From positions 1 through 64,000 of the forward strand of contig JADJBP010000015.1 of NCBI GenBank assembly GCA_016703625.1: a stretch of 64,000 nt of DNA. The letters are read 5' to 3'. The position numbers and the translations under genes were made by a program. The notes beneath the pieces were generated by a model. That model had not been told where the DNA came from, did no database searches, and saw only the letters and a program-made list of their open reading frames with translations. The first letter of the stretch is position 1. Every line of letters starts with the position of its first letter. This document shows positions 55,404 through 63,683 of this stretch, one piece after another. This DNA comes from Chitinophagaceae bacterium (lineage in GTDB: Bacteria > Bacteroidota > Bacteroidia > Chitinophagales > Chitinophagaceae).

Positions 55404-57270
55404 CGATCAGTACCGGTATCTTTAATTCATGCCTTACGGTGTTAACCGTTTCTCCATAAATAAAATCTTTTAGCCCGGTATGGCCGTGAGCACCCATCAC
55501 CAGCATGTCGGCTTGTACGTTTTTGGCGATCCGTACAATTTCCTTTGACCTGTTCCTATAGCCCAGGAAACCTTCTGCAGTAAAACCGCGTTCCTGTAAA
55601 GTGGCTACATACGAATCCATCCGTTCTTTATCGATCCTCGATTCATAATCATCACTCTCATGCCCGAATAATTTTGCTGATGCACTTTCTACAATATGTA
55701 TCAGGAGGTAATGGGTATTGGCTTTTCCCTGCCCGATGGCATAAGCCAGTAATTTCTCATCATGTTCGCTAAAGTCAAGTGCAATGGCAATTTTATTAAA
55801 ACTCGGGATGTCCAGTTTTTTTAATGTATGTATTTCGGGATGTATCTGAATTGAGGCCGTTTTCTTTATTTTAGGTTTTACCGGGTTAAAAATAATATAG
55901 ACCAGCAGGGCAAGGCATACCAATCCTGCAGCGCTTAATAATACCTGTTGCCACAAAACACCGTTGGTAAATACATCTCCCATTTCATTAACAAGCATTT
56001 TTAAATTTAAAAATACCAGCACGGAAGCAATAAGCCATGCCGCGATCTTCTGTAGCGTGTTGATGGCAAATTTACCCATTGTTTTTTTATCACTTACAAA
56101 ATGAATGAGCGGAATAATGGCAAAGCCAAGCTGTAAACTTAAAATAACCTGGCTTAAAATAAGTAATGCATCTACATTTTCTTCGCCGTAAATGATAATG
56201 ACGATCAGTGCTGGAATAATGGCTACCAGCCTGGTGATCAGCCTTCTTAATAATGGGTTGATGCGCAGGCTCAGGTATCCTTCCATGATGATCTGGCCAG
56301 CCAGGGTACCGGTAATGGTACTGCTTTGCCCGGCTGCGATCAATGCAACTGCAAACAGGATGGGAGCCAGGTTACCAAGGAATGAAGGCAACAGCCGGTG
56401 AGCTTCTTTGATCTCAGCTACATCTGAATTACCGGTTTTAAAAAAAACAGATGCAGCCACAACAAGGATAGCAGCATTTACTAAAAAAGCAAGGTTCAGG
56501 GCAATGGTTGTGTCTATCCGGTTAAATTTAATGGCCTGCCTGATACCGGCATCAGTACGGTCAATTTTGCGGGTTTGTACCAGTGCCGAATGCAGGTATA
56601 AATTATGCGGCATTACGGTAGCCCCGATTATGCCAATGGCAATATACAATGCCTCGTCGCTCATAGCCGTAGGAATAAAGCCGGTTGCTAATTCGGCCAT
56701 ATCCGGTTTGGCTAAAATAATTTCAATTAAAAATGAAATACCTATAATGCCAACAAGAGAAATAATAAAGGCCTCCATTTTCCGGATACCCAGGCGTTGC
56801 AGGTACAGCAATAAAAAAGTATCCAGCACGGTGATGGATACACCCCAAACCAACGGCAAACCGGTTAGCAATTGGATCCCGATCGCCATGCCCAGTACTT
56901 CTGCCAGGTCGGTAGCGGCAATGGCAATTTCTGCCAGGATGTACAAAATAAAATTCACAGGTTTGGGATAGGTCTCCCGGTTAGCCTGTGCAAGGTCTCT
57001 TCCCCTTACAATTCCCAATCTTGCCGAAAGTCCCTGCAGCAACATAGCCATCAGGTTGCTCATCAATAAAACCCAGATAAGCGTATAGCCAAACTTACTT
57101 CCTCCTGCAAGGTCAGTGGCCCAGTTGCCCGGGTCCATATACCCAACACTCACCAGGTAGGCCGGTCCTAAAAAAGAAAAGATCCTTCTCCATCCTTTTT
57201 TTGCACCCGTGGTATCTACCGATTCGTGTACCTCGCTTAATGAAGCGTCAGCGTCTTTTTTACTGAACAT
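55393..57270 (-). CDS. mntH: Nramp divalent-metal transporter fused to a UspA domain
   Basis: The start at 57270 (MFSKKDADASLSEVHE) is chosen because the DtxR gene ends inside the longer alternative at 57303. 625 residues. The Nramp part (about 35-460) has the metal-site motifs DPGNW in helix 1 and MPHNLYLHS in helix 6. A C-terminal universal-stress-protein domain (about 480-625) begins KIAIALDFSEHDEK and has the nucleotide motif GAHGHTGLKDFIYGETV. The transporter imports Mn2+/Fe2+ with protons. The cytoplasmic Usp domain may bind ATP and tune transport; inference. Overlaps the DtxR-type regulator gene by 11 bases. Confidence 0.93.
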   Translation of the reverse strand: MFSKKDADASLSEVHESVDTTGAKKGWRRIFSFLGPAYLVSVGYMDPGNWATDLAGGSKFGYTLIWVLLMSNLMAMLLQGLSARLGIVRGRDLAQANRETYPKPVNFILYILAEIAIAATDLAEVLGMAIGIQLLTGLPLVWGVSITVLDTFLLLYLQRLGIRKMEAFIISLVGIIGISFLIEIILAKPDMAELATGFIPTAMSDEALYIAIGIIGATVMPHNLYLHSALVQTRKIDRTDAGIRQAIKFNRIDTTIALNLAFLVNAAILVVAASVFFKTGNSDVAEIKEAHRLLPSFLGNLAPILFAVALIAAGQSSTITGTLAGQIIMEGYLSLRINPLLRRLITRLVAIIPALIVIIIYGEENVDALLILSQVILSLQLGFAIIPLIHFVSDKKTMGKFAINTLQKIAAWLIASVLVFLNLKMLVNEMGDVFTNGVLWQQVLLSAAGLVCLALLVYIIFNPVKPKIKKTASIQIHPEIHTLKKLDIPSFNKIAIALDFSEHDEKLLAYAIGQGKANTHYLLIHIVESASAKLFGHESDDYESRIDKERMDSYVATLQERGFTAEGFLGYRNRSKEIVRIAKNVQADMLVMGAHGHTGLKDFIYGETVNTVRHELKIPVLIVNL

Positions 57271-57922
57271 AATGTACAAATACATTTTTAGCAACAGGTT
57301 CACTGATGATACAGGGGCTGTGTTTTAAAACTTTTATTTCCAGCGAACCGTCAAATGAAAAATGATTGAGTACCGTTATCTGTGTACCCAATGCTATATG
57401 ATAATGTTTCAGCATTTCCAGCATTTGGGCTGACTGGTTGCTGACAGAACTTACCCGTACCGGTTTTTTTAATGGAATGTCAGTAAGGCTTAACTGGTTA
57501 ATGACCGGGATCTTTCCATTCCTGTCGGGGATTGGGTCGCCATGCGGGTCAAATGACGGGTTGCCCAAAAAATTATCAAGCCTTTGAACCAGTTCATCAC
57601 TGCTGATATGTTCCAGTTCTTCTGCAATGGGGTGTACCTTGTCCCAGTCGAATTTTAAATGTTCTGCTAAAAAATATTCCCAAAGCCGGTGTTTACGCAC
57701 AACATCCAGCGCAGCTTTTTTCCCGGCTTCACTTAACCGGAATCCCCTGTAACGCTCGTACTGCAGCAATTTCTTTGCTTTTAATTTTTTCAGCATGTCT
57801 GTTACAGATGCAGCCCTGGTCTGCATTTCAGCAGCCAGTGTATTTGTGTTCACCATGCCGGAGGCCTGCTGCAGGTGATAAATGCTTTTGATATAATTTT
57901 CTTCGCTGGTTGTAAAAGGCAT
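57260..57922 (-). CDS. DtxR/MntR-family metal-dependent transcriptional regulator
   Basis: 220 residues: winged HTH (about 4-64, ENYIKSIYHLQQASGMVNTNTLA), metal-binding dimerisation domain (about 65-138, with KHRLWEYFLAEHLKF, VHPIAEELEHISSDELVQRLD and the His/Glu ligands) and a C-terminal FeoA/SH3-like domain (about 145-218). Three-domain DtxR form. It shares a transcript with the Nramp-Usp gene (11-base overlap), and a palindrome at 57940 is a likely operator, so it should repress the unit when Mn2+ or Fe2+ is plentiful. Confidence 0.92.
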   Translation of the reverse strand: MPFTTSEENYIKSIYHLQQASGMVNTNTLAAEMQTRAASVTDMLKKLKAKKLLQYERYRGFRLSEAGKKAALDVVRKHRLWEYFLAEHLKFDWDKVHPIAEELEHISSDELVQRLDNFLGNPSFDPHGDPIPDRNGKIPVINQLSLTDIPLKKPVRVSSVSNQSAQMLEMLKHYHIALGTQITVLNHFSFDGSLEIKVLKHSPCIISEPVAKNVFVHYVQ

Positions 57923-57939
57923 ACCTGTTGAAAATAAAA

Positions 57940-57955
57940 TTTAGACAAAACTAAA
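57940..57955 (-). promoter_or_regulatory. Candidate DtxR-type operator
   Basis: TTTAG and CTAAA are inverted around six bases, 18 bases upstream of the regulator's start codon. The size and A/T-rich symmetry resemble known DtxR/MntR sites, and the position would block the operon's own promoter. Confidence 0.6.
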
Positions 57956-58034
57956 AATATTATTCCTTTTTCCAAAATATTTGTTGGGCTTTAAATCATT
58001 CAACAATCAGTAAATTGAGTGTCAATATATTGAT

Positions 58035-58421
58035 ATGCGTAAGAAAATCAGTTCTGGTTCGCCCTGGGAAGAACAGGTGGGTTATTCCCGTGGAGTGCGG
58101 GTTGGCAATATTATCGAAGTGGCCGGTACCACTGCCATGGATGGTGATGTACCGGTTGGACTGGGGGATGTGTATGCGCAAACCGTTTTTATCTTTCAAA
58201 AAATTGAAAAAACCCTGCAAGAGGCAGGGGCCGGCATGAAGGATGTGGTTCGTACCAGGATGTTCATCACTGATATCTCAAAATGGGAAGAAGCCGGGAA
58301 AGCACATGCTGAATTTTTTAAAAACATCAGGCCTGTGGCTACTATGGTTGAAGTTTCCAAACTGATAAATAATGATCTGTTAATAGAGATTGAAGTATCC
58401 GCTATCGTGGATCCTGAATAA
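58035..58421 (+). CDS. RidA (YjgF/UK114) family protein
   Basis: 128 residues: GSPWEEQVGYSRGVRVGNIIEVAGTTAMDGD, then GAGMKDVVRTRMFITDISKWEEAGKAHAEFF and the C-terminal MVEVSKLINNDLLIEIEVSAI with the Arg/Glu pair of active RidA proteins. RidA members deaminate reactive enamines/imines, or act as chaperones in other subgroups. Starts divergently from the DtxR gene. Confidence 0.9.
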   Translation: MRKKISSGSPWEEQVGYSRGVRVGNIIEVAGTTAMDGDVPVGLGDVYAQTVFIFQKIEKTLQEAGAGMKDVVRTRMFITDISKWEEAGKAHAEFFKNIRPVATMVEVSKLINNDLLIEIEVSAIVDPE

Positions 58422-58492
58422 TGTGTATTATTTACATATCCATTTCTCTGAAATTTCCAGTAATATTGCGACTTAAATCAACTTAACCCATT

Positions 58493-60145
58493 ATGAATTT
58501 TACTTCTTTTAAAGTTCCCTATGAGATAGATGAACAATACAGCAGCCGGGTAGCTTATTTCTCCATGGAATTTGCTGTAAGCCAGCCATTGAAGATCTAT
58601 AGTGGCGGCCTTGGTTTTTTAAGTGGTTCGCATATGCGTAGCGCCTATGAACTCCGGCAAAACCTTGTAGGGATTGGCATTTTATGGAAATACGGTTATT
58701 ACGACCAGGCCAGGAACCAGGACCAGACCCTGCAGGTACAATGGAACGAAAAGATCTATAATTTCCTGGAAGACACCGGCATCACTTTTAAGATCGATAT
58801 CCATGAACACCCGGTTTGGGTGAAAGTATGGTACCTCAATCCCGAGACGTTTAAATCGGCCCCGATGTTTTTACTGAGTACCGACCTGCCCGAAAATGAT
58901 TATGTTTCACAAACCATAACCCACCGCTTATATGATGCCAATGTGGCTACCAAAGTTGCCCAATTTATTTTATTGGGCGTTGGCGGAGCTAAACTGATGG
59001 ATGTTTTAAACTTTGATCCTGAATTTTATCATTTAAATGAAGCACATGCAGTAAGCGCCGCTTTTTACCTGTATAAAAAATTCGGCAATATTGAAGATGT
59101 AAGAAAACGCCTGGTTTTTACAACACATACCCCCGAAGAAGCCGGAAACGAAAAGCATGATATTTTTCTATGTGAAAAAATGAGTTATTTCTGCGGCATG
59201 GAACTGGAGGATGTAAGAGAGATCACAGGCATGGAAGGTGACCTGTTTAATCACTCACTGGCTGCATTGCGCTTTGCTAAACTGGCGAACGGCGTAAGCC
59301 AGCTGCATGGCGAAGTAAGCCGCAAGCTTTGGAAAAAATATGAAGGCATTTGCGAAATTAAAGCCATCACCAATGCACAGAACTGGCATTACTGGGCCGA
59401 TAAACAGTTATACCGTTTTATGGATGCGCATAATGAAGATGGATTCATTGACCGTAAAAGGTATTTAAAGAAACGTGCGTTTGATGTAGTGGCTGATCAA
59501 ACCGGTAAATTGTTTAACCCGGATGTATTTACCATTGTATGGGCACGCCGTTTTGCAGGTTATAAAAGGGCAGAACTGATCACCAGGGATGAAGAAAGGT
59601 TTGAAGCTTTAATGAATAACCCCAAATACCCGGTGCAGATCATCTGGGCCGGAAAGCCTTACCCGGTTGATTACCCGGCGATCTCCGATTTTAATATGCT
59701 GGTTCACCTGAGTAAAAAATATGATAACATTGCCGTTTGTATCGGATACGAACTGAACCTGAGCAAACGGTTAAAACAGGCATCAGACCTGTGGTTGAAT
59801 AATCCAAGGGTTCCCCGGGAAGCCAGTGGCACCAGTGGTATGACGGCAGCCATGAATGGCGCCGTAAACTGCAGTACGCATGACGGATGGATCTGCGAAT
59901 TCATAAATCACGGTAACAATGGTTTTGTTGTTCCGCCAATTGATTATGAAAACATCAGCGTACATGAACAGGATGAGTATGACCTCGATAAACTCTATGA
60001 TATCCTGGAAAACCAGGTATTGCCTTTGTATTATGATAACCCGGAAGTATGGCGTGAAATAACCAAAAACGGCATGCGGGATGTACGATGGCAGTTCGAC
60101 AGTAACCGGATGGCAAAAGAATACTACGATATCATGTACAAATAA
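58493..60145 (+). CDS. glgP: Alpha-glucan phosphorylase-like protein without the PLP lysine
   Basis: 550 residues, the short form of the GT35 phosphorylase family (TIGR02094 type). RVAYFSMEFAVSQPLKIYSGGLGFLSG in the N-domain and VPREASGTSGMTAAMNGAVNC in the C-domain are typical, but the residue that binds pyridoxal phosphate, Lys in EASGTSGMK, is Thr at 451 (ACG at 59843-59845). Other conserved blocks (WARRFAGYKRAELI, INHGNNGFVVP) are intact. If correct, this protein cannot use PLP chemistry in the usual way; it may be an inactive/regulatory or a repurposed GT-B enzyme in glycogen metabolism. Confidence 0.88.
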   Translation: MNFTSFKVPYEIDEQYSSRVAYFSMEFAVSQPLKIYSGGLGFLSGSHMRSAYELRQNLVGIGILWKYGYYDQARNQDQTLQVQWNEKIYNFLEDTGITFKIDIHEHPVWVKVWYLNPETFKSAPMFLLSTDLPENDYVSQTITHRLYDANVATKVAQFILLGVGGAKLMDVLNFDPEFYHLNEAHAVSAAFYLYKKFGNIEDVRKRLVFTTHTPEEAGNEKHDIFLCEKMSYFCGMELEDVREITGMEGDLFNHSLAALRFAKLANGVSQLHGEVSRKLWKKYEGICEIKAITNAQNWHYWADKQLYRFMDAHNEDGFIDRKRYLKKRAFDVVADQTGKLFNPDVFTIVWARRFAGYKRAELITRDEERFEALMNNPKYPVQIIWAGKPYPVDYPAISDFNMLVHLSKKYDNIAVCIGYELNLSKRLKQASDLWLNNPRVPREASGTSGMTAAMNGAVNCSTHDGWICEFINHGNNGFVVPPIDYENISVHEQDEYDLDKLYDILENQVLPLYYDNPEVWREITKNGMRDVRWQFDSNRMAKEYYDIMYK

Positions 60146-60152
60146 ATAAATT

Positions 60153-60181
60153 ACATCCCTGGTTCACCGGGGATGTTTTAT
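60153..60181 (+). terminator. Terminator after the phosphorylase-like gene
   Basis: ACATCCC and GGGATGT pair around a 10-base loop, followed by a T-rich stretch. It lies 8 bases after the stop and before the thioesterase start. Confidence 0.7.
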
Positions 60182-60205
60182 TTTACAGGTAAATTAAAAT
60201 GCGGG

Positions 60206-60640
60206 ATGATGGAATCATATTCAGTTAAACTGGAGATCAGGTGGGCAGATCTTGATCCCAATTTTCATGTACTGCATTCAAAGTATTACGATTTTGGCGC
60301 TTATTGCCGTATGCAGTTTTTAACTACACATGGCATGACAACAGCTGTTATGATGGAAAATAATATCGGCCCCATCATCTTCAGGGAAGAATGTATTTTC
60401 AAAAAAGAAATAAAATTCGGGGATGAACCGGAAGTTTCTTTAAAATTGAGCAGGTGCAATGCAGATGCCAGCCGCTGGAGCATGGCACATGAAATACTGA
60501 TCAATGGAAATACGCTTGCCGCAATCATCAACATCGACGGTGCATGGATGGATACAAAACTGAGAAAATTAACCAAACCTCCTGAACTGTTTAAAACCGG
60601 GTTTGATCTCATTCCCAAAACAGTGAATTTTAATAAATAA
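60206..60640 (+). CDS. Acyl-CoA thioesterase-like protein (4HBT hotdog fold)
   Basis: The start at 60206 (MMESYSVKLEIRWADLDPNFHV) is preferred over 60173, which lies within the terminator. 144 residues. The hotdog signature RWADLDPNFHVLHSKYYDFGAYCRMQFL carries the catalytic Asp of 4-hydroxybenzoyl-CoA-thioesterase-type enzymes (D in WADLD), and CIFKKEIKFGDE the central helix-strand. Cleaves acyl-CoA of unknown chain. Confidence 0.82.
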   Translation: MMESYSVKLEIRWADLDPNFHVLHSKYYDFGAYCRMQFLTTHGMTTAVMMENNIGPIIFREECIFKKEIKFGDEPEVSLKLSRCNADASRWSMAHEILINGNTLAAIINIDGAWMDTKLRKLTKPPELFKTGFDLIPKTVNFNK

Positions 60641-60666
60641 ATCTTCAACTTTATTTAGCGTAAATG

Positions 60667-60703
60667 AAGTGATGTGATGTATATAAATATCTTTGCATCA
60701 CTT
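60667..60703. promoter_or_regulatory. Inverted repeat enclosing the -7 box of an MFS gene
   Basis: AAGTGATG (60667-60674) and CATCACTT (60696-60703) are exact reverse complements flanking the -7 box TATCTTTG (60688-60695). The arms plus the following T run could also terminate the thioesterase transcript. As an operator the repeat would hide the promoter of the MFS gene starting at 60708. Confidence 0.5.
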
Positions 60704-60707
60704 TTTT

Positions 60708-61913
60708 ATGTTAAGTTCAACCATTAATTTATACAGGAATGCCTATGCCGGTATTAACCGGCGCATGTGGCTGCTTGCGGTTGTAATGCTTATAAACCGA
60801 AGCGGTACCATGGTGCTGCCTTTTATGACACTGTATTGTAAGCATATTGGCTACACAACAGGGCAGGCGGGTATCGTTGTGGCTGTATATGGGATCGGAT
60901 CACTGGTTGGGGCTTTTTTGGGCGGAAAGATCACTGACCGTTTTGGTTTTTATTACACCCAGTTTTTTGCATTATTCTGCGGGGGTATATTGTTCATTAC
61001 CCTTGGACTCATGAATACCTACCTTTCCATTTGTATCTGTACATTTTTTCTGAGTATGGTCAATGAATCTTTCCGGCCTGCCAATGCAACTGCCATCGCA
61101 CATTACAGTACCGCAGAAAACCGCACCCAGGCTTTTTCCATTGTACGGCTTGCCATTAACCTGGGCTGGGGTGTAGGCGGTGCATTGGGTGGTTTACTGG
61201 CTTCTGTCAATTACCATTTATTATTTTGGGTTGATGGATTTACAAACATAACAGCTTCATTTTTATTGTTGTGGCTTTTGCCAAAAGTAAGCCTGGCACA
61301 GCAAAAGAACATTACTGCAAAAGCAACCCTAAAAGCAAAACCGGCATGGGCAGATAAAACATTTATGTATTTTATTGGCCTGCAGATCTTATTTTCCATT
61401 TGTTTTTTTCAATTGTTTACCACCGTGCCTTTATATTTTAAGGAAAGCCTGCACATCAACGAATTTTGGATAGGCATTTTAATGGCCATGAGCGGGATCA
61501 TCATTGCACTATTTGAAATGGTGATCGTTTTTAAACTGGAAGGTACATGGCCTTACCTGCGGTTAATGGCCTATGGGACCGTTATAATGGCGATCTCATT
61601 TTTTATCCTGAATATTTCATTTATCAATGGTTTTATAATAGCCACCGTTTCCATGTTATTGATCACCATTGCAGAAATGGTTTCCATGCCGTTTATGAAT
61701 TCGTATTATATTTCCCGCAGTACAGAAGGCAACCGCGGCCAATATGCCGGTTATTATACCATGGCATGGAGTGCTGCCCAGGTAATTGGTAGTGCAAGCG
61801 GAACACAGATCGCCTATGCAGCCGGGTTTAATAATTTGTGGTGGATCATTGGGGGTATATGCCTGGTGACGGCATTCGGATACAATAAACTGTTGACAAA
61901 AAAACAGGCCTGA
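60708..61913 (+). CDS. MFS transporter (drug/metabolite efflux-like)
   Basis: ATG at 60708; 401 residues, 12 helices. Loop 2-3 has GGKITDRFGFYY, and NESFRPANATAIAHYSTAENRTQAFS with RLAINLGWGVGGALGG are hallmarks of the YfcJ/YjiJ-type and bicyclomycin-related efflux families. The substrate is unknown. The stop codon abuts the stop of the convergent DUF6263-like gene (TGA next to TCA). Confidence 0.87.
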   Translation: MLSSTINLYRNAYAGINRRMWLLAVVMLINRSGTMVLPFMTLYCKHIGYTTGQAGIVVAVYGIGSLVGAFLGGKITDRFGFYYTQFFALFCGGILFITLGLMNTYLSICICTFFLSMVNESFRPANATAIAHYSTAENRTQAFSIVRLAINLGWGVGGALGGLLASVNYHLLFWVDGFTNITASFLLLWLLPKVSLAQQKNITAKATLKAKPAWADKTFMYFIGLQILFSICFFQLFTTVPLYFKESLHINEFWIGILMAMSGIIIALFEMVIVFKLEGTWPYLRLMAYGTVIMAISFFILNISFINGFIIATVSMLLITIAEMVSMPFMNSYYISRSTEGNRGQYAGYYTMAWSAAQVIGSASGTQIAYAAGFNNLWWIIGGICLVTAFGYNKLLTKKQA

Positions 61914-62774
61914 TCATTTGTAGGTGCCCGCAGATGTTACTTTGGCACTGATCGGCATATCCTGCCCCATCATTTGCACGGTACCGGTAATATCCGAAAT
62001 GGAAGACCTTTTTTTAACGAGCCCTGTATTTATATCAGTAACGATCTCTCCCTTTGTTTTTGTTACACTCCTGATCTCAAATTCCATGCCCTGGAAATCA
62101 AGTTTGTTAACAGCATTGGAAACTGCATCAAGGAGTATTGTTGATTCATTTCCTGATATGGAGCTCAATGTATATTTACGGATCATTTTCATGTCTTTCG
62201 CGCCTGTTGTATCAGACCAGCTGTCGCCAATGTTCCTGCTGGGAGGTATTACTTCAAAAGCGCCTGAAACAATTCCTTCATCTGAATTGTCTGAAAACAT
62301 TTTCATCAGGTCTGTGGCAGGGTTAGATGCATCTGTATCTTTTTTCTTAACCGGTTTTTTTTCTGAGATGGCTTTGCCGGTCATATTGTCAACGATGATA
62401 TCAACAGGATTATTCAGCGAATTGTCAAATATTTTCGCCATATCCCCGTTATTCGATTCTTTATTTTCTGAATCATAACTGTATGGCTGTCCCATCATCG
62501 TAAGGTTTGCCTTGATCTTTGTAAACGTATTACTGATCGTATACTGCTTATCCGTACTGTTTTTTACCAACAGCGAATTTTGAACGGCTGATTTACTGAC
62601 CATCTCCATGCCCATGGAAAAACTGGCTTCAATATCAGTTGAGCTTTCAATAACAATGACCTGGTCATTGGCAAGTTTTATTTTGCCGCCTGCCGAACCA
62701 ATGTTTGACATCGGTTGTGCAAAAGAAATGCCTGTCAGGAGCAGGCAGGTAATGATGAAATAAACAGGTTTCAT
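61914..62774 (-). CDS. Secreted DUF6263-like protein
   Basis: 286 residues with signal peptide (MKPVYFIITCLLLTGISFA). The pattern VIVIESSTDIEASFSMGMEM, FTKIKANLTMMGQPYSYDSE, VIPPSRNIGDSWSDTTGAKD and the final MMGQDMPISAKVTSAGTYK resembles DUF6263 and other unnamed Bacteroidota secreted proteins that form a beta-rich cup. Function unknown. The middle (about 135-155, KKPVKKKDTDASNPATD) is a charged linker. Confidence 0.75.
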   Translation of the reverse strand: MKPVYFIITCLLLTGISFAQPMSNIGSAGGKIKLANDQVIVIESSTDIEASFSMGMEMVSKSAVQNSLLVKNSTDKQYTISNTFTKIKANLTMMGQPYSYDSENKESNNGDMAKIFDNSLNNPVDIIVDNMTGKAISEKKPVKKKDTDASNPATDLMKMFSDNSDEGIVSGAFEVIPPSRNIGDSWSDTTGAKDMKMIRKYTLSSISGNESTILLDAVSNAVNKLDFQGMEFEIRSVTKTKGEIVTDINTGLVKKRSSISDITGTVQMMGQDMPISAKVTSAGTYK

Positions 62775-62873
62775 TGATGTATTTTAATTTGCTGTAAAAT
62801 TATCAATAAACAGGTTGTAATAATGTTTTGTTCAGTTTTTTGTAAAAACTTTATGTTTTTCAGCAGTACCTGC

Positions 62874-62907
62874 AAAAAATAAGGGCTATCCATAAATGAA
62901 TAGCCCT
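62874..62907 (-). terminator. Terminator of the cold-shock gene
   Basis: Arms AAGGGCTAT (62881-62889) and ATAGCCCT (62900-62907) pair, and on the minus strand the stem is followed by TTATTTTTT. It follows the csp stop by 22 bases. Confidence 0.8.
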
Positions 62908-62929
62908 GTAAACTTTTGATGTTCAGATT

Positions 62930-63133
62930 TTATCCAACAACCTGTACATTAACCGCGTTCATTCCTTTTTTGCCTTCCTGCAAATCGAACTCAACGCTGT
63001 CGCCTTCTTTAATATCGCTGATTAATCCACTTACGTGAACGAAAGTTTCTTTGTTAGAGTCATTGTGCTTGATAAAACCGAATCCTTTTTCAGAATTGAA
63101 AAACTTAACGGTGCCTTGTTGTTTAGTGTCCAT
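62930..63133 (-). CDS. Cold-shock domain protein
   Basis: 67 residues covering one cold-shock domain: MDTKQQGTVKFFNSEKGFGFI (RNP1), then ETFVHVSGLI (RNP2) and VEFDLQEGKKGMNAVNVQVV. Binds single-stranded RNA/DNA as a chaperone. Promoter box at 63163-63170. Compare the DEAD-box helicase at 18171, which often works with cold-shock proteins. Confidence 0.95.
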   Translation of the reverse strand: MDTKQQGTVKFFNSEKGFGFIKHNDSNKETFVHVSGLISDIKEGDSVEFDLQEGKKGMNAVNVQVVG

Positions 63134-63162
63134 TTTTAAATTTGTATTGTATTAATAATGTG

Positions 63163-63170
63163 CAAATATA
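63163..63170 (-). promoter_or_regulatory. -7 box of the cold-shock gene
   Basis: TATATTTG on the minus strand, about 30 bases before the start codon, giving a short leader of about 25 bases. No clear -33 TTTG at the ideal spacing. Confidence 0.55.
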
Positions 63171-63683
63171 GTGGTTTAATGTTAATTGAGGCGATTTTTT
63201 AATTATTCTTCGAATGGGCTATTTATTTACAGGCACTTCTATATTAAATAACAAGTATATATTAAAGTAGATATACGGAAATAGCTGCTGATTGCATGGA
63301 ATATGTTTGACTTGTTTAAGTACCTGGAACAGGTAATTTCACGGGTTGAAAGAATATGTTTTGATTCTTTGTTTAAAATAACAGGAACAATAGATGATGC
63401 ATTAAATTAGATCCAAAAGCAAAGCAGATTAACAGCGCCGGGTAAAATTGTATTCATTTTAAAAATGCAATAAACCTGTAACCTGTGGTTTTTTATAAGA
63501 TTCAATATTGGAAATAAGGTCTGTGAATTAAATAGCATTACCGGGTTTTTAATCGCTAAGTGATCATTGAATTTGATGATAAAAATTCACTTGCTTTAAA
63601 TAAAATTATTGTTTACGTTTTGAATATTAGGTAACTTTATATTTGATGGTTGCCTGCCCATTTTAAAAGCCTTAATTTTTTTT
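63171..63683. other. AT-rich intergenic region before a ketoacyl-ACP synthase gene
   Basis: No supported gene. It holds a 15-bp inverted repeat (TACCTG and CAGGTA around GAA at 63321-63335), which looks like an operator, and a -7 box TATATTTG at 63638-63645 for the gene at 63684. The remainder is AT-rich without structure I can support. Confidence 0.45.
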
